NCBI RefSeq assembly: GCF_000001735.4
Contig: NC_003074.8
Coordinates: forward strand, 20,963,261-21,027,260
Direction of reading: 5' to 3'
Source of the DNA: Arabidopsis thaliana
Lineage: Eukaryota; Streptophyta; Magnoliopsida; Brassicales; Brassicaceae
Length of the DNA stretch: 64,000 bases
Shown: in pieces, positions 1-11,235 of the stretch
How positions within the stretch are numbered: the first letter of the stretch is position 1
Layout of the letters: every line of letters begins with the position of its first letter
Position numbers and translations under genes: made by a program
The notes under the pieces: generated by a model
Seen by the model: only the letters and a program-made list of their open reading frames with translations
What the model was told of the DNA's origin: nothing
The model's database searches: none

Positions 1-265
1 AGGATCTTCTTCAAGCACACAGAGTAGTCAGAACAGAAGCACCAATGGAAGAGAAAACAGCAGAAGAAGGAACATTTTCTCTAACCTCTGGCCATTCCGC
101 TCGTCTAGCTCAAGCTCGACTCAAAACCGCAGAGACACAAACAACACAGCAACTGCAGAAGAAGGCCACTATCATCATCACCAGCAGCAACAGCAACAAC
201 ATCAACATCAACATCAACAACAACAATCCCATATGGGTTACAGTGGATGGCCTTTTGACTATTAA
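1..265 (+). CDS. RZF1: C-terminal part of a RING-type E3 ligase (RZF1-like), 5' end outside window
   Basis: The open frame enters from the left edge at base 2 and stops with TAA at 263-265, giving the last 87 residues. The tail is Ser/Asn/Arg-rich, then has a Trp-containing patch (NLWPFRSSSS), a His/Gln-rich run and the ending GYSGWPFDY. The RING-H2 domain lies outside the window, so the ligase call rests on my recall of this tail and on the next gene along. In Arabidopsis the locus left of this hydroxyproline-rich gene is At3g56580 (AtRZF1), reported as a negative regulator of drought response. A Met-initiated open frame at 45-272 overlaps in another phase; I regard it as a shadow, because only the frame used here gives the compositionally biased tail of the family. 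Neighbour to the right: the His/Pro-rich membrane protein, same strand. Confidence 0.65.
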   Translation, partial: GSSSSTQSSQNRSTNGRENSRRRNIFSNLWPFRSSSSSSTQNRRDTNNTATAEEGHYHHHQQQQQQHQHQHQQQQSHMGYSGWPFDY

Positions 266-1844
266 AGGTTAATCTAACTCTTGACTCTTTTTAAGCCTTC
301 TGTTTCACTTTGGTTCTGTGTATTTTGTTTGTGTTTTGTCATGTCTCTCTTTCCCTTACTTTGTTCATTGTTTATTGTAGATCTTCTGTTTCTCTGGTTT
401 ATCAACTTTATGTTTTTATTTTGAATTGTGTATCTCACACATGTTAGCTTGTTATTGAATTTGCATTGAATAAATTATTGTTTTAGACTAATGTATGATT
501 TCGTCTGGCGCTAACCAAACTTCGATCTGTCTTTTTTAATTATTATATAGTCATATGTCATCCTTCGTTTACGTTTGTTTTACTTGCACATTTCGTAAGC
601 AAAAAAAGCTGCTAGACCAGAACCTGAGAACTATGATGTGCTAACAAAAAAGCTTGACTATTCTAGAAGAATCTCGACCTCATTTATAAATATTATTAGA
701 TTTTGTCATACAAGTTTAAAGAGGAAAGTGATAGTTAGATAACCAAATTGCGTTAGCTCACTCAATGGTGTACCATCAATTTTGTTTATATGCGAATGAT
801 ATAATAATCTTACTGAACTTATCTTGAGCCCATACGAATATGCTTAACCCCACAAATAGTAGATTCCCATTTATTTGATGGAATAAGCAGCGAATAGCAT
901 TAATTAGGCACATCACACAAGTCACAAGGTGTAGGAAGAAACTAGGGATGATAAATATCGTAAAACAAGAAGCTCCGAATACATGTCACCGACGAAGATG
1001 AAGCTTTAAAAAGACCCACAAGAAATCTGCCGTAGAGGGGAAAGTGACAAAAGTGTTTGACCTATAAATCTTCTTTGTCTCTTCCGTGATCCAAGTTTCA
1101 CAACTACTTGACTTCTCAACAAGTTATTAGTACTACCAATTCTACACAACACAAATACCCCATCATCATTCAATAATATTTAATATCTTGATATCTGTCT
1201 TCTCAATTAGAGTAGCACTGAAATAGTGGATTTATTAAGTTTACATATAGTTTTCACCCATAAATGTGATGTTCTCTATAATTTTTCATTATCCCATTAA
1301 ATCCTTTCGTAATTATTATTTTTATAACCATTTTCTAAAAAGGAGCATCTTTTGGACATTTTTCCTCAATAATCTTCCTTTTTTTCATTAAAAATGTGGT
1401 ATCTTGCATAATGACAATAAGTATAAATAATAATAAAATTTTCGAAATTTCAAACTGACACGAGCTCACACCCACTAGTGCAACTGCTCTGTACATATAG
1501 TAAACAAATGTTAAATGTAGAAGAAGAAAAAAAGACCAAGATATACCCTTTGTCACAAATTAGAAAAAGAAAGAAAGAGGATCCTTATTGTCATTTGCAG
1601 AGAAAGCTACTTCACTCCTTTCTCTTCCTTCGTCTCTCCGTCTCCCTCAGCCCTACATTTTCTGTTTCCGTCTACAAGAACCACTTTGTTGCTTCCTTTT
1701 CGAGCATCGTCTTCGTCTTCTACAAATTTTGTTTGTTGCTTGGTTTTGAAGCCGGCCTTTGATGGGTGCGGCAGAATCTGGAACCGATCGGAGAAGCTTA
1801 GCTTATGGATTTGGAGTTTCTCTGTGAATGAATCTCTGTTTGTT
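266..1844. other. Intergenic: RZF1 3' UTR, AT-rich spacer, 5' leader of next gene
   Basis: The first ~250 bases are T-rich and look like a 3' UTR. Bases ~600-1550 are AT-rich with no ORF of note. Pyrimidine-rich sequence from ~1600 looks like the leader of the gene starting at 1845. Open frames on either strand here are short and low-complexity. Confidence 0.6.
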
Positions 1845-4524
1845 ATGGGGAAGAATACCGTCGAGGAGCAGAATCTCCCTGTGAGCGACGGAGCTGCTTC
1901 GGCTAGGAATAACGGAGGTGGAGGAATAAGCACATGTTGTTGCTGCGATTGGATCTCTAGCTACTTTAGTCTCAGATGCGTTTTGATTCTTGCTTTTTCT
2001 GCTGCTGTGTTTCTCTCCGCCTTGTTTTGGTTACCTCCATTCCTCGGATTTGCAGATCCAGGGGATCTAGATCTCGATCCAAGGTTTAAAGGTATATATC
2101 GCGTTTTCTCTCTGATTTGTGAGTTCCTTCATACTCTATATGATTCCGTCGAGGCTCACGCAAATCTAGCTTCATGTGATTCGTGAATTCAGATCTAGGG
2201 TTTGTGATTCGCTGGTTTTTTTGTTCTTCCTGGATTTTCACATGGGAAAATGTAGGCAGAAACTAATTGAATGAGCTGTCACAAAGCTTGGAATTCTTGG
2301 AATAAACATTTGATTAATATTTAATGGATTTACAACTTACAATTTTTGAGGAGATGATGTAGGACATGTATATTTTCCATTGACTTGGACTTAGAAATTG
2401 CTATTTGTAGCGTTTTGTTTATAAGGTTTATATATGAATTATGTTGAAATTTTATGTTGAAACCTGTGGAGTTCAGGAGTCAAATAAGGATGTGTTTTTT
2501 TTGTTGAGTTCATGAACTCCATATTTAGTATTCTTAACACCTTTATTGAATCAAGACTGCCTAAAAGGTAAAATTTCTAATAATGTTCAGAATGTTGTAT
2601 TAAGCTTAGCTTGCTTTAGCATGGAATTGTATTTCTGTGCACTGATCAATTTCCATTTATGTCTATTTGTTACTGTACAATCTATTCTTAAAGCTGGTTG
2701 GTAGAATCAATTATGAATCTAGACCTAGTTGGTGCGTAGTTTAGTGTGTGATATAGCTGTGCAAACACATTTCCTCTAGTGATTCTGATTTGGTTAAGAC
2801 ATCTATTGTAGTTGCTGCCACTTGCTTTGGCAGGCAAGGATGTTTTGGTTTGAATTATGAAACTTGTTCTCTGCACTTCTGTTGTTTAATTTCTCTTTCA
2901 TGTTACAACTTGCATGTGTTTATAATCACCTGTATCATTTTCTGTTTATTCCCCTGCCCACTGGAGCAACAATTTTTAGTTACCTATAACTTGTGTCATG
3001 ATTTATCTCTATGTTTCATGATGGAGCAATAATGGCGCTTTTTGGTTTTTGTTTCTTTTGCAGATCACAGAATAGTGGCGAGTTTTGATGTTGGAAAACC
3101 AATTTCGTTCATGGAAGACAATTTGATGCAGCTTGAGAATGATATCACTGATGAAATAAGCTTTCCCATGACCAAAGTAACTAAGCACCCTAATCTCACT
3201 TGCATGAATTTCATTGTTTCCTATGTTGATCATTCCGTAACTTCTGTTTCTTTTCTTGAGCCAGGTTGTGGTATTAGCGCTTGAACGCTTGGGTGATCTT
3301 AACAGAACAATGGTTATTTTTGCCATTGATCCTGAGAAGGAGAATTCTAAGATACCTGCCGAAATAGAGAGTCTGATCAAGGCAGCTTTTGAAACTCTGG
3401 TCCAAAAGCAGTTGTCTTTCCGTTTGACTGAATCCTTGTTTGGGGAACCATTCTTTTTCGAGGTGCTAAAATTCCCTGGAGGAATCACTGTGATCCCTCC
3501 CCAGCCTATATTTCCCCTGCAGAAGGCCCAACTTCTTTTCAACTTCACATTAAACTTTTCGATTTACCAAATTCAATCAAACTTTGAGGAACTCGCTAGC
3601 CAGCTGAAGAAGGGCATAAATCTGGCTTCCTATGAGGTATGACACTTGTATTCGCAAGATCAGTCTATTGCAATCGATTCAGAATCTTAAAATTCTCTCC
3701 TGTTGGATTGCAGAACTTGTACATAACCTTGTCAAATTCCAGAGGTTCAACAGTGGCGCCTCCTACTATAGTTCATTCTTCTGTTCTACTCACATTCGGT
3801 TCATCTTCGAGGTTGAAGCAACTTGCTCAAACTATCACTAGCTCCCATTCCAAAAATCTCGGCCTAAACCATACCGTATTTGGTAAGGTTAAGCAAGTCC
3901 GTCTTTCCTCAATCTTGCCACATTCACCTGCCACATCATCAACCCCTTCCCCTTCTCCTCAACCTGAAACCCACCAATACCCCCATCATCATCCTCATCA
4001 TCATCACCACCATCATGAACTTGCTCCAGAACCTTCACTCTCACCTCCAACTAAAGGCTTTGCACCTGCATCAGCGCCAACCAAACACTCACCTTTACCC
4101 CCGAGAAACCCGCCTTGCCCTTACGAGCAGAGGAGACCAAAAGGAAACAGTGCTCTAAACCATCATACTGCACCACCAACGCCTGCACCACACCGGTCTC
4201 AGCCACACCCACCAGCACCAAACCCAGCCCCGCCACGTCATCATGCCATACCAGTATCTAGCCCACTTCCCCACGTTGTATTTGCTCATATCCCACCTCC
4301 ATCAAAAAGCAGCCCAGAATCAGAACCTACAGGCGAAAAATCTCCCTCACCTGCTCCAACCCCATGTAAGTCTTCTTCTCTAACTCAGTTCTCAAGATCT
4401 GCATCACTGAACTAAAAACATCTGAAAACATGAAGCAGCTTCTGCGAGCATTGGTCCAACCTTCAAAAAGGCATCATCACAGCTCCTTGTAGTAGTAGTA
4501 GCCGTCATAATCATCTGTCTGTAA
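1845..4524 (+). CDS. Membrane-anchored His/Pro-rich (hydroxyproline-rich-like) protein
   Basis: My model joins 1845-2091, 3064-3176, 3265-3636, 3714-4365 and 4439-4524, giving 489 aa; phases agree at every GT-AG junction. I start at MGKNTVEEQN rather than the in-frame Met at 1686, because sequence before 1845 reads like a pyrimidine-rich leader. A CCCC run (about residues 31-34) and a membrane segment (about 45-67, VLILAFSAAVFLSALF) precede a folded-looking middle region; the family has a domain of unknown function here, DUF7036 as I recall. The next part (about 300-460) is Pro/Ser/His-rich with a HHHPHHHHHHH block. The protein ends in a second hydrophobic stretch, LLVVVVAVIIICL. This fits a cell-surface or endomembrane protein; the role is unknown. 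It corresponds to the At3g56590 hydroxyproline-rich glycoprotein family. There is no classical Ser-Pro4 extensin repeat, so the extensin analogy is weak. Confidence 0.85.
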
Positions 4525-5826
4525 AACAAAAAACAAAAAAAAAACGCCGGAAGAAGCTGCTTTTTAAGTCCAAGCTGGAAAAATCAGCAGCAGTTCACAA
4601 AAGCACAACTTCTCCGGGTCACAACATCAATCAAGGTAATTGTATAAAGGAACACAAGGAACAAAAAATGTATGTATGAAAAAATGAAGAGAGTTTTTTT
4701 TTGTAAAAGAGTTGTTGAGGTTTGCAGCACAAAAGTGTGTCTTGCACCTTACATCCGAGAAAAAAAGAAAAAACATATATATAAACAAAAAAAAAAATTT
4801 CTGTTTTAATTTTTGTATATAAAGTAATCTTGTTTTAACCAATTTGTGTGTTTTCTGCTCGAAGATCTCTTTCTAGGGTTTTCATAATGAATATTTTATG
4901 TATGGATCAAAATCATGATACATCTTCTACGTTATTATTAGTTAATTTAGTATTAAAATTAGAACAAATGATTATTCTTTAAGTGTCTCGTAGAGCATCC
5001 ATTAACGTCTCTAAGAGTTGAGATTCTGCTAAAACTAAAACTGTATGACAACAACAGTTGCATTATTTAGTAATAAAGAGAGTTTTATGTCTATTATTAG
5101 CAAATTTCATTATGGTTTCTCTCCTACAAAAGCGGGAGAATCAGAAAACGTAGATAAGAACAAACATTTATAGCACCTTATAAATTTGGAGGAAAGAGAA
5201 CAGAAAAACAGAGAGAAAAAAACCTAAATTTGAAAAGACAAAAAAAAAAAAAAAAGAGAAAGAAGAAGAAGCTTGGGACAGGGGAGTCCCAGAAAGAAAA
5301 AAAGTTTTTTTTTTCCGGTGACAGTGTCGGTTCTCTGACGCTCCCATTTTTGTTCAATCTTTCTTCCTTCTTTCCCTGAATGCCTTCACTCGTATTCTGG
5401 TAATTTCGGTAATTTCATATCAACTGCGTCGAATAGTCTAAGATTTTTCCAGATTTGATGCCTTGTTCTTCAAGCAATTGCTCTTAATTCTTAGGGTTTA
5501 CTGATTGTTTTGTGTGAATGTTTATGACAATATTGTTTTGAATTTGCAGAAACTTGCGGCTATTTACAATTGCAGGAGTGTGAATGATTATAAGGTCTCC
5601 CATTCGTGTTCCATAGGCTTACACACATGTTTTGATCAACAATTTCTTGTGTTCATGAACTAGATATTGCAGGTAGTAATGGATTCAAAGAACACCATCT
5701 TATCTCCGAGTATCATCAATCCGCTTTGCTTGCTGTCCTGGAGGTGATTTGTCTTTTAGATGATTGACGAATTCATCGAAGAAGAGTTGCCACCATTAAT
5801 CTGATCAGCCAAAAAAAAGGTTTGGC
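4525..5826. other. 3' UTR of the His/Pro-rich gene and spliced 5' leader of the PI4-kinase gene
   Basis: The 3' UTR probably runs to ~4900. Bases 4900-5190 are AT-rich spacer. From ~5190 there is a purine-rich stretch with poly-A tracts, then a leader that looks spliced: GTAATT donors near 5400 and TTTGCAG/ATTGCAG acceptors at ~5550-5672 precede the coding start at 5827. Confidence 0.5.
5679..5747 (+). other. Upstream ORF in the PI4KG8 leader (22 codons)
   Basis: An ATG at 5679 opens a 22-codon frame ending in TGA at 5745-5747, 79 bases before the kinase ATG at 5827. It lies just downstream of an acceptor-like ATTGCAG (5666-5672), so it should be present in the mature leader. It could lower translation of the main ORF. 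No conservation could be tested. Confidence 0.5.
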
Positions 5827-7437
5827 ATGAACTGTATGGCCGTCGCTCTCGATCCACTAACCGACCGGTTTTCGCAGTTTAGCCGATCTTCACAGAGATG
5901 TAGACTCCAATCTTTAACCAACCTTGACTTCAACTTTCTCGGATTCAACACTAAACAAACCAATCTCTCTGCTTCCTCACACTCCTTGAACAACCGAAGC
6001 GTTTCTACTCCATGCTTCTCCATATCCGGTAGTAATCTAGATGGCTCTGCTACTCCGCACATTGAGATTCTCGGTGGTCAAAGAGTCCCCACTGTACGTT
6101 CCCTTGTAGCTGAAGTAACCATAGCTATCGTTTCTGGAGCTCAGCCTCTGCTTTTACCAAGTGGTTTAGGAGGTGCATATCTCTTGCAAACCGAAAAAGG
6201 TAACAACATTGCGGTTGCAAAACCAGTCGATGAAGAGCCTTTAGCTTTCAACAATCCTAAAGGATCTGGCGGTTTAACACTCGGGCAACCAGGCATGAAA
6301 CGGTCTATCCGCGTTGGTGAAAGCGGAATCCGTGAATTGGCTGCTTACCTTTTAGACCACCAAGGCTTTTCCAGTGTTCCACCAACCGCATTGGTCAGAA
6401 TCTCTCATGTTCCGTTCCATGACAGAGGTAGTGATCACGCCGCCTATAAAGTTGCCTCTTTGCAACGATTTGTGGGTCATGATTTTGATGCAGGAGAGCT
6501 TGGACCAGGAAGCTTCACGGTTGTATCGGTCCATAGGATTGGTATACTTGATGTGAGAGTCTTGAACCTTGACAGACACGCCGGAAACATGTTGGTGAAG
6601 AAGATACATGACCAAGATGAGACTACTTGTTCTAACGGAGTTGGAGCTGCAGAGCTTGTGCCTATAGATCATGGTCTTTGCCTACCTGAATGCCTCGATG
6701 ATCCTTATTTCGAATGGCTTAACTGGCCTCAAGCTTCGGTGCCATTCACCGACATTGAGCTTCAGTATATATCAAACTTGGACCCTTTCAAAGACGCAGA
6801 GCTTTTGAGAACAGAACTAGACTCTATACAGGAATCTTCCCTACGGGTTCTTATCGTCTGCACGATATTCTTGAAAGAAGCTGCTGCTGCAGGGCTTAGT
6901 CTTGCAGAGATAGGAGAGAAGATGACTCGGGACATATGCAGAGGGGAAGAGAGTTCTAGTGTGTTGGAGATTCTTTGCAACAAAGCAAAAGCAAGCGCGG
7001 TTAGTGGAAGTGACGATGATGATGATTATAGTAGTGAATGGAATGAAGTAGAAGCAGAGCTAGAGTGTGGAATTTTTCAGTTTGACGATGAAGTTGAATG
7101 CAAAGAGCTTCCAGATATGTTACAAGTGCCTATATTCACAAGAGTTCCATCCATTGCTGCCAATCTATCTGCTCTCATGCGGTGTCCACCAAACCAGTGG
7201 ATTAGTACATATGACACTAACATAGAAGAGGAAAGGAGAGATCGGAGTATCGTGAGGAGCAAGAGTCACCCGATATGTGTGAATTATGATGAGAAAGAAG
7301 GTGTTTATTTTGGGGACATGAGTGGAGATGAATGGGAGATGTTCTTGCATAGTTTCCAGATGCTTTTGCCAGAAGCACTTGAAGGCTCAACAAGCAAGGG
7401 ACCAAAACCAAGATTTGGATCTTCTTGTAAATTCTAA
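5827..7437 (+). CDS. PI4KG8: Phosphatidylinositol 4-kinase gamma 8 (type II PI4K-like)
   Basis: Single-exon gene, 536 aa. The kinase core begins near residue 110 with a glycine-rich, lysine-containing segment (GGAYLLQTEKGNNIAVAKP), the type II PI3/4-kinase ATP-binding signature. The catalytic loop LNLDRHAGNML is near residue 247 and the metal-binding PIDHGLCLP near 280 (DHG in place of DFG). No ubiquitin-like domain is visible in the N-terminal ~100 residues, unlike some PI4K-gamma paralogues. The family either phosphorylates phosphatidylinositol or, in several plant gamma members, acts as protein kinases; which applies here cannot be read from sequence. Acidic patches (SDDDDDYSSEWNE) lie in the C-terminal third. 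It matches At3g56600. A spliced leader with a uORF precedes it. Next gene: a small secreted protein on the opposite strand, convergent. Confidence 0.92.
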   Translation: MNCMAVALDPLTDRFSQFSRSSQRCRLQSLTNLDFNFLGFNTKQTNLSASSHSLNNRSVSTPCFSISGSNLDGSATPHIEILGGQRVPTVRSLVAEVTIAIVSGAQPLLLPSGLGGAYLLQTEKGNNIAVAKPVDEEPLAFNNPKGSGGLTLGQPGMKRSIRVGESGIRELAAYLLDHQGFSSVPPTALVRISHVPFHDRGSDHAAYKVASLQRFVGHDFDAGELGPGSFTVVSVHRIGILDVRVLNLDRHAGNMLVKKIHDQDETTCSNGVGAAELVPIDHGLCLPECLDDPYFEWLNWPQASVPFTDIELQYISNLDPFKDAELLRTELDSIQESSLRVLIVCTIFLKEAAAAGLSLAEIGEKMTRDICRGEESSSVLEILCNKAKASAVSGSDDDDDYSSEWNEVEAELECGIFQFDDEVECKELPDMLQVPIFTRVPSIAANLSALMRCPPNQWISTYDTNIEEERRDRSIVRSKSHPICVNYDEKEGVYFGDMSGDEWEMFLHSFQMLLPEALEGSTSKGPKPRFGSSCKF

Positions 7438-8425
7438 GGAAATTTTTAAAATACTAATACAAGACAGAGAGAGATGAAATCTCGCAAGGTTAAGATACAT
7501 AGAAAGAAAATGGAAAATGAGACGAGCAAGCTAAGGCCGTCCAATCCAAATTACTTGTTAGCTTCTTCTTTCTATTTTTGTTTATTGTATGATGTATCAC
7601 TTCATTGCTATTCGCTAAAACACTAAGTATCATAAATATCTACAAGAATATGATTGGTGTAACTGATCTCATGTGATTATCTTGTTCTATGTAAGTTCTT
7701 GTTGAAAGCTAGTAAAATTACAGAACAAACCAAAAGAGATTTTACATGTTATGAAGATGACTCTTACAAAAAGCTGTTGCACAAGCCTATATAGAGCCAA
7801 TCAAGCTCTGACCTGGACACTGTATGTCACTAGCAGTAGGAACACAAGAGTGACTGTAATGTTTATCGCCACAATCACTTACCGGTTTCTAATCTCTTTG
7901 ATCACATTGCAGATTCTTTGAATGTATTAATTCACACAATAACCACAACAACCTCCAAAAGATCAATGAAATTGTTTTTAAACTAATTTTCTTGAGACTA
8001 AGAGAGCAATACCAAACTGAAATGTGAGGAAGAGCACTTGATTAATACTCGGAGAGCGAGAGAATACAGAGGAATTGATTTGGTTGCAATAATAACCTCT
8101 ACTTAAGGCATTAAGCTCCTCGATTTCCATTACAATGTTCACATCAGTGTTCTTGATTATTGCGACTTGAATCTTTAAAATAATCAAACCATCTAATACT
8201 CAGCTTGTCGAGACTCATATCAATGCGCAGACACAAGAGCACATTGTGTTTTCCGGGAAAACTTTTCCCCAACTTTATTTCAATTATTAAAAGTGTAAGG
8301 GACTAAGATCATTTGATATAGGGGGAAAAAAATTGTATAAGAAAAATCTACCAACATAACTCGAAAGTTTTAATTTGGATTTATTTTAAATCTCCATGCA
8401 TGAAAAAAAAAGAAAAACTTAATAT
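7438..8425. other. Convergent intergenic region
   Basis: Holds the 3' UTR of the PI4-kinase gene (likely to ~7720) and the 3' flank of the minus-strand Cys-rich gene. Otherwise AT-rich; no supported gene, repeat or RNA seen. Confidence 0.5.
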
Positions 8426-8812
8426 TCAAGATATAGTTAAAACCGGAACACAAAGTTGCATTATATATGTACTTTTCTCGAGAGAGTATTGTTTTCGAAC
8501 ACCTTCAAACTTGGGCAAAAACATTTGGATTACATGATTCGTTACGATTTTAAGACAAGCACGTCCCATGTGAAAAACTTCTAGACAACATCCATGATGT
8601 TTTAGTCTCATCGGACCATGAATAGTACAGATTGCATCCGTGACATACATCGCACACCTTGAAGATAACTTAGCCATACATTTGTTAACCAAGTGGTCTG
8701 ATTCTGGAGACTGAGCCAAACCGGAGGCTGCAGATGCCAATGTAGCCATCGCGATAATTGTGAATAAGGCTGCAAACATGGATTTGGTGACCATAGTTGC
8801 TTTGAGGGCCAT
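8426..8812 (-). CDS. Small secreted Cys-rich (prolamin-like/ECA1-type) protein
   Basis: Single-exon frame of 128 aa. Residues ~1-29 form a signal peptide (basic start, hydrophobic core FAALFTIIAMATLASA). The mature part has seven cysteines in a C-x8-C-x8-C-x12-CC-x9-C arrangement followed by a lone Cys near the C-terminus. This resembles the prolamin-like domain (PF05617, formerly DUF1278) of the ECA1/EC1 gametogenesis-related family, whose members are typically secreted by female gametophyte or reproductive tissue. The family link is by pattern only. It lies where At3g56610 (unannotated) should be. A TATA-like AT-rich stretch lies ~60-80 bases upstream (right side). Neighbours: PI4KG8 convergent, UMAMIT10 on the same strand. 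Confidence 0.7.
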   Translation of the reverse strand: MALKATMVTKSMFAALFTIIAMATLASAASGLAQSPESDHLVNKCMAKLSSRCAMYVTDAICTIHGPMRLKHHGCCLEVFHMGRACLKIVTNHVIQMFLPKFEGVRKQYSLEKSTYIMQLCVPVLTIS

Positions 8813-9435
8813 GATGTATCTTCTTTTGTAATGTGAATTTGTTTACTTTCTTTTTTATAATCCAGGGAGTATATGTATATGAAAATTCTTGTAACGATTT
8901 TAGTATTTACTGAACAAAAGTATGTTTGAGATATTAATTAAGGAGGAGTTTACTTGCAGTTATGCAATTGTTTTGCAAAACGCTTACGTTTATTTCGTTT
9001 TTGTACCAAGAAGTAACACATTCAAATTTTAATGGGATAGTGCAGGCCCATAGTGTGACCTAAAGGGTTTGTTTTGTTCATGCATGATCCGGATTAGATA
9101 TGATTCTGATTTCTATCAATGCACACAAAAAAGGGCTTAATTTGTCAAGACTATCTACAAATCTAAGTCAAGTTGATTAATTAGCGGATTAAATGGTCAA
9201 ATATTTGAGCGCGATTACTAATCTAAATGGTCAAAGGAATTTGGAACATTTATTTAATAATAATAATTACCCTTCTAATGAAGATTATAAAACAAAACCT
9301 ACAAAGAAAATAAAAAGTTGGAGCAATGATATAGAACAAAGAAAAAGTTGCTCCTCTATCTAAAATTTTGTTAAAAAAAAAAGACTTGAAAAGATCTAAT
9401 TAAGGTCGTGAACATCTTTTTCCACACACGAGAGG
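8813..9435. other. Intergenic spacer between two minus-strand genes
   Basis: Promoter of the Cys-rich gene (left) and 3' flank of UMAMIT10 (right). AT-rich; no further gene seen. Confidence 0.5.
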
Positions 9436-11235
9436 TTACGAGAAACCCACCGCCACTTTAGCTGTTCCTGCGGATTGCATTTCAACGTCTACTTCCTCAT
9501 CGATTCTTGGCATCATCGAGAGAACCTTGATATCGCAGCGGTTGCAACACTTGACAATTTCTACAAACTTCTCCTCAATGTTCTCTTCTTCATCGATATC
9601 TCCTTCCTTTCCCCAAAGAACCGTGCAAACTCCCACCACTAAAATTGCCATTCCAAGAACCCTAAATTTCGGAGTTGGATCAACAAAATATACTAGTTTA
9701 GAAACATGATGATGAATCCAGCCATATGACCTAATCAGATCAAAATCCACTGGTTGCTTACCCGCCAAGGTTTAAAGTTTGGTTGAGGATGAGGAAGCCA
9801 ATGATGGATCCGATTATGACAACAAGAGGATTAAAAGCAGTAACAAAGATAACACTCTTTTGCTTCGTCATCATTCCTTGAACGTAGTACGCTATGCTCG
9901 ACGACATTATGCCCTATAAAAGTATATATATTCACACATCAGATTATAAGTATTATATGGTTCCGTATATAACATAATTTATATAATCATGAGAAGGACA
10001 AACCGCATAAGCAGAGGCAAGAAGGTTCATGTCAAAGCCAATGTTCCATGCAGAAAGGTTTGGCTCCATCACAAACGTTAAGGCTGTGGACTGTAACGTG
10101 CCCATGAAACACACCATCGTCGATAATGAAAGGTGAGATGAGTATCTCTTCAACGTAGCCGCCTAAAGAAATGATGAAACATAATTGTCCTAATTCGTTA
10201 GAAGACTCCCTTATTTAGATATAGTACTATCGGATCACTACTATTAGATATGTATATATTAATCCGTAGATAAAGATACTTTTAGAAGGGGCTTCACGAG
10301 TTAAAGAGATCAGTCGATGTAAAATTTAAATGATGTACCTGAAGAACGAAAAAGGAAGCCCAAGAAAATGAGGCGATGAGGAGGAAGACGGTGGCTTTGA
10401 GGTAGTCCTCACCTGCCGGCGACAAAGCATGGCCGGTGAGGTGAGATCGGAGAAAGGTGATTAGAGGAATTTTGAATAAAATCATCAACATGGCTCCAAC
10501 CACTATCACTAATGTCCCCACCACTTTTGCTTGGAATCTTACTTTTCTCATCTCCACCTTCTCCATCCTTTATTTTTTTCACCAAAATATAAACCACGCA
10601 TCATCATCAACGTACCATATTGTATGAATTAACCTATTGTATTTGGCTACCGCAATGGATAACTAATAATAAAGCTATGCGTTAAATTTAGGTACCTGCA
10701 AATTATGGAAATGATAAAGGTCAAAGCTGGAACGATATTTGTGACTGCGCCGGCAAAAGTTGGTGAAGTAAGTTTGAGACCGGCGTAATATAAATTTTGA
10801 TCGATCAAAGGCCTGTGGTAAATAATTCATAAAGTATTCATATACTCATCAAGTGCATGTTTTTGAAAAATAATTCAAATTTTAAGAAGACTAACCCGAG
10901 AAGAGCTAGAACAAAAATCTGCATGAATATTGGAAATGTCATCTTCGGCCTCACTTTCCTACAACACCATTATCAAGTTATCAAATGTTTGTATTTGATG
11001 AGAATCAATCGAACTTTTTTAATATATATTTCTATAAAATATGATACCTCTCGGAGAGTAGAGCAAAAGGTGCGATAGCAGCCGTGGCAAAGGCATTACG
11101 GTAAGCCACAAGGACGTAATGGCTCATGCCGCGGTCTAGCACAACCTTCGTCACGAGGTTCATGCCGGCGTATCCGAATTGAAGACAAACCATTGCAAAG
11201 TAAGGCTTGGCTGATTCTGACATCTTTAACCCCAT
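9436..11235 (-). CDS. UMAMIT10: UMAMIT10, nodulin MtN21/EamA-type transporter
   Basis: Complement of seven exons: 11048-11235, 10896-10958, 10696-10812, 10339-10567, 10004-10162, 9762-9913 and 9436-9661; 377 aa, all junctions in frame. The product is a multi-pass membrane protein with two EamA/DMT halves (about 10 helices). Family hallmarks are visible in order: YFAMVCLQFGYAGMNLV in helix 1, SHYVLVAYRN, RKVRPKMTFPIF, DQNLYYAGLKLTSPTFAGA, then in the second half LQAATLKRYSSHLSLST, the AYYVQGMMTKQKSVIFVTAFNPL stretch and LGMAILVVGVCTVLWGK. The cytosolic tail is acidic and has a CCNRC motif. Characterised UMAMITs move amino acids or auxin; the substrate of this one is not known to me. Matches At3g56620. 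A 4.4-kb gene-free stretch lies upstream. Confidence 0.92.

Noticed and set aside
45-272. Met-initiated 75-aa open frame at the left edge
   Set aside because: Out of frame with the continuing RING-protein tail that ends at 265; it is only a shadow of that His/Gln-rich repeat.
1686-1844. Upstream in-frame Met giving a longer His/Pro-rich protein
   Set aside because: The added residues are encoded by pyrimidine-rich leader and look unlike the family N-terminus; MGKNTVEEQN is the better start.
3009-3548. 179-aa minus-strand open frame
   Set aside because: Lies antisense across exons 2-3 of the His/Pro-rich gene and has no domain.
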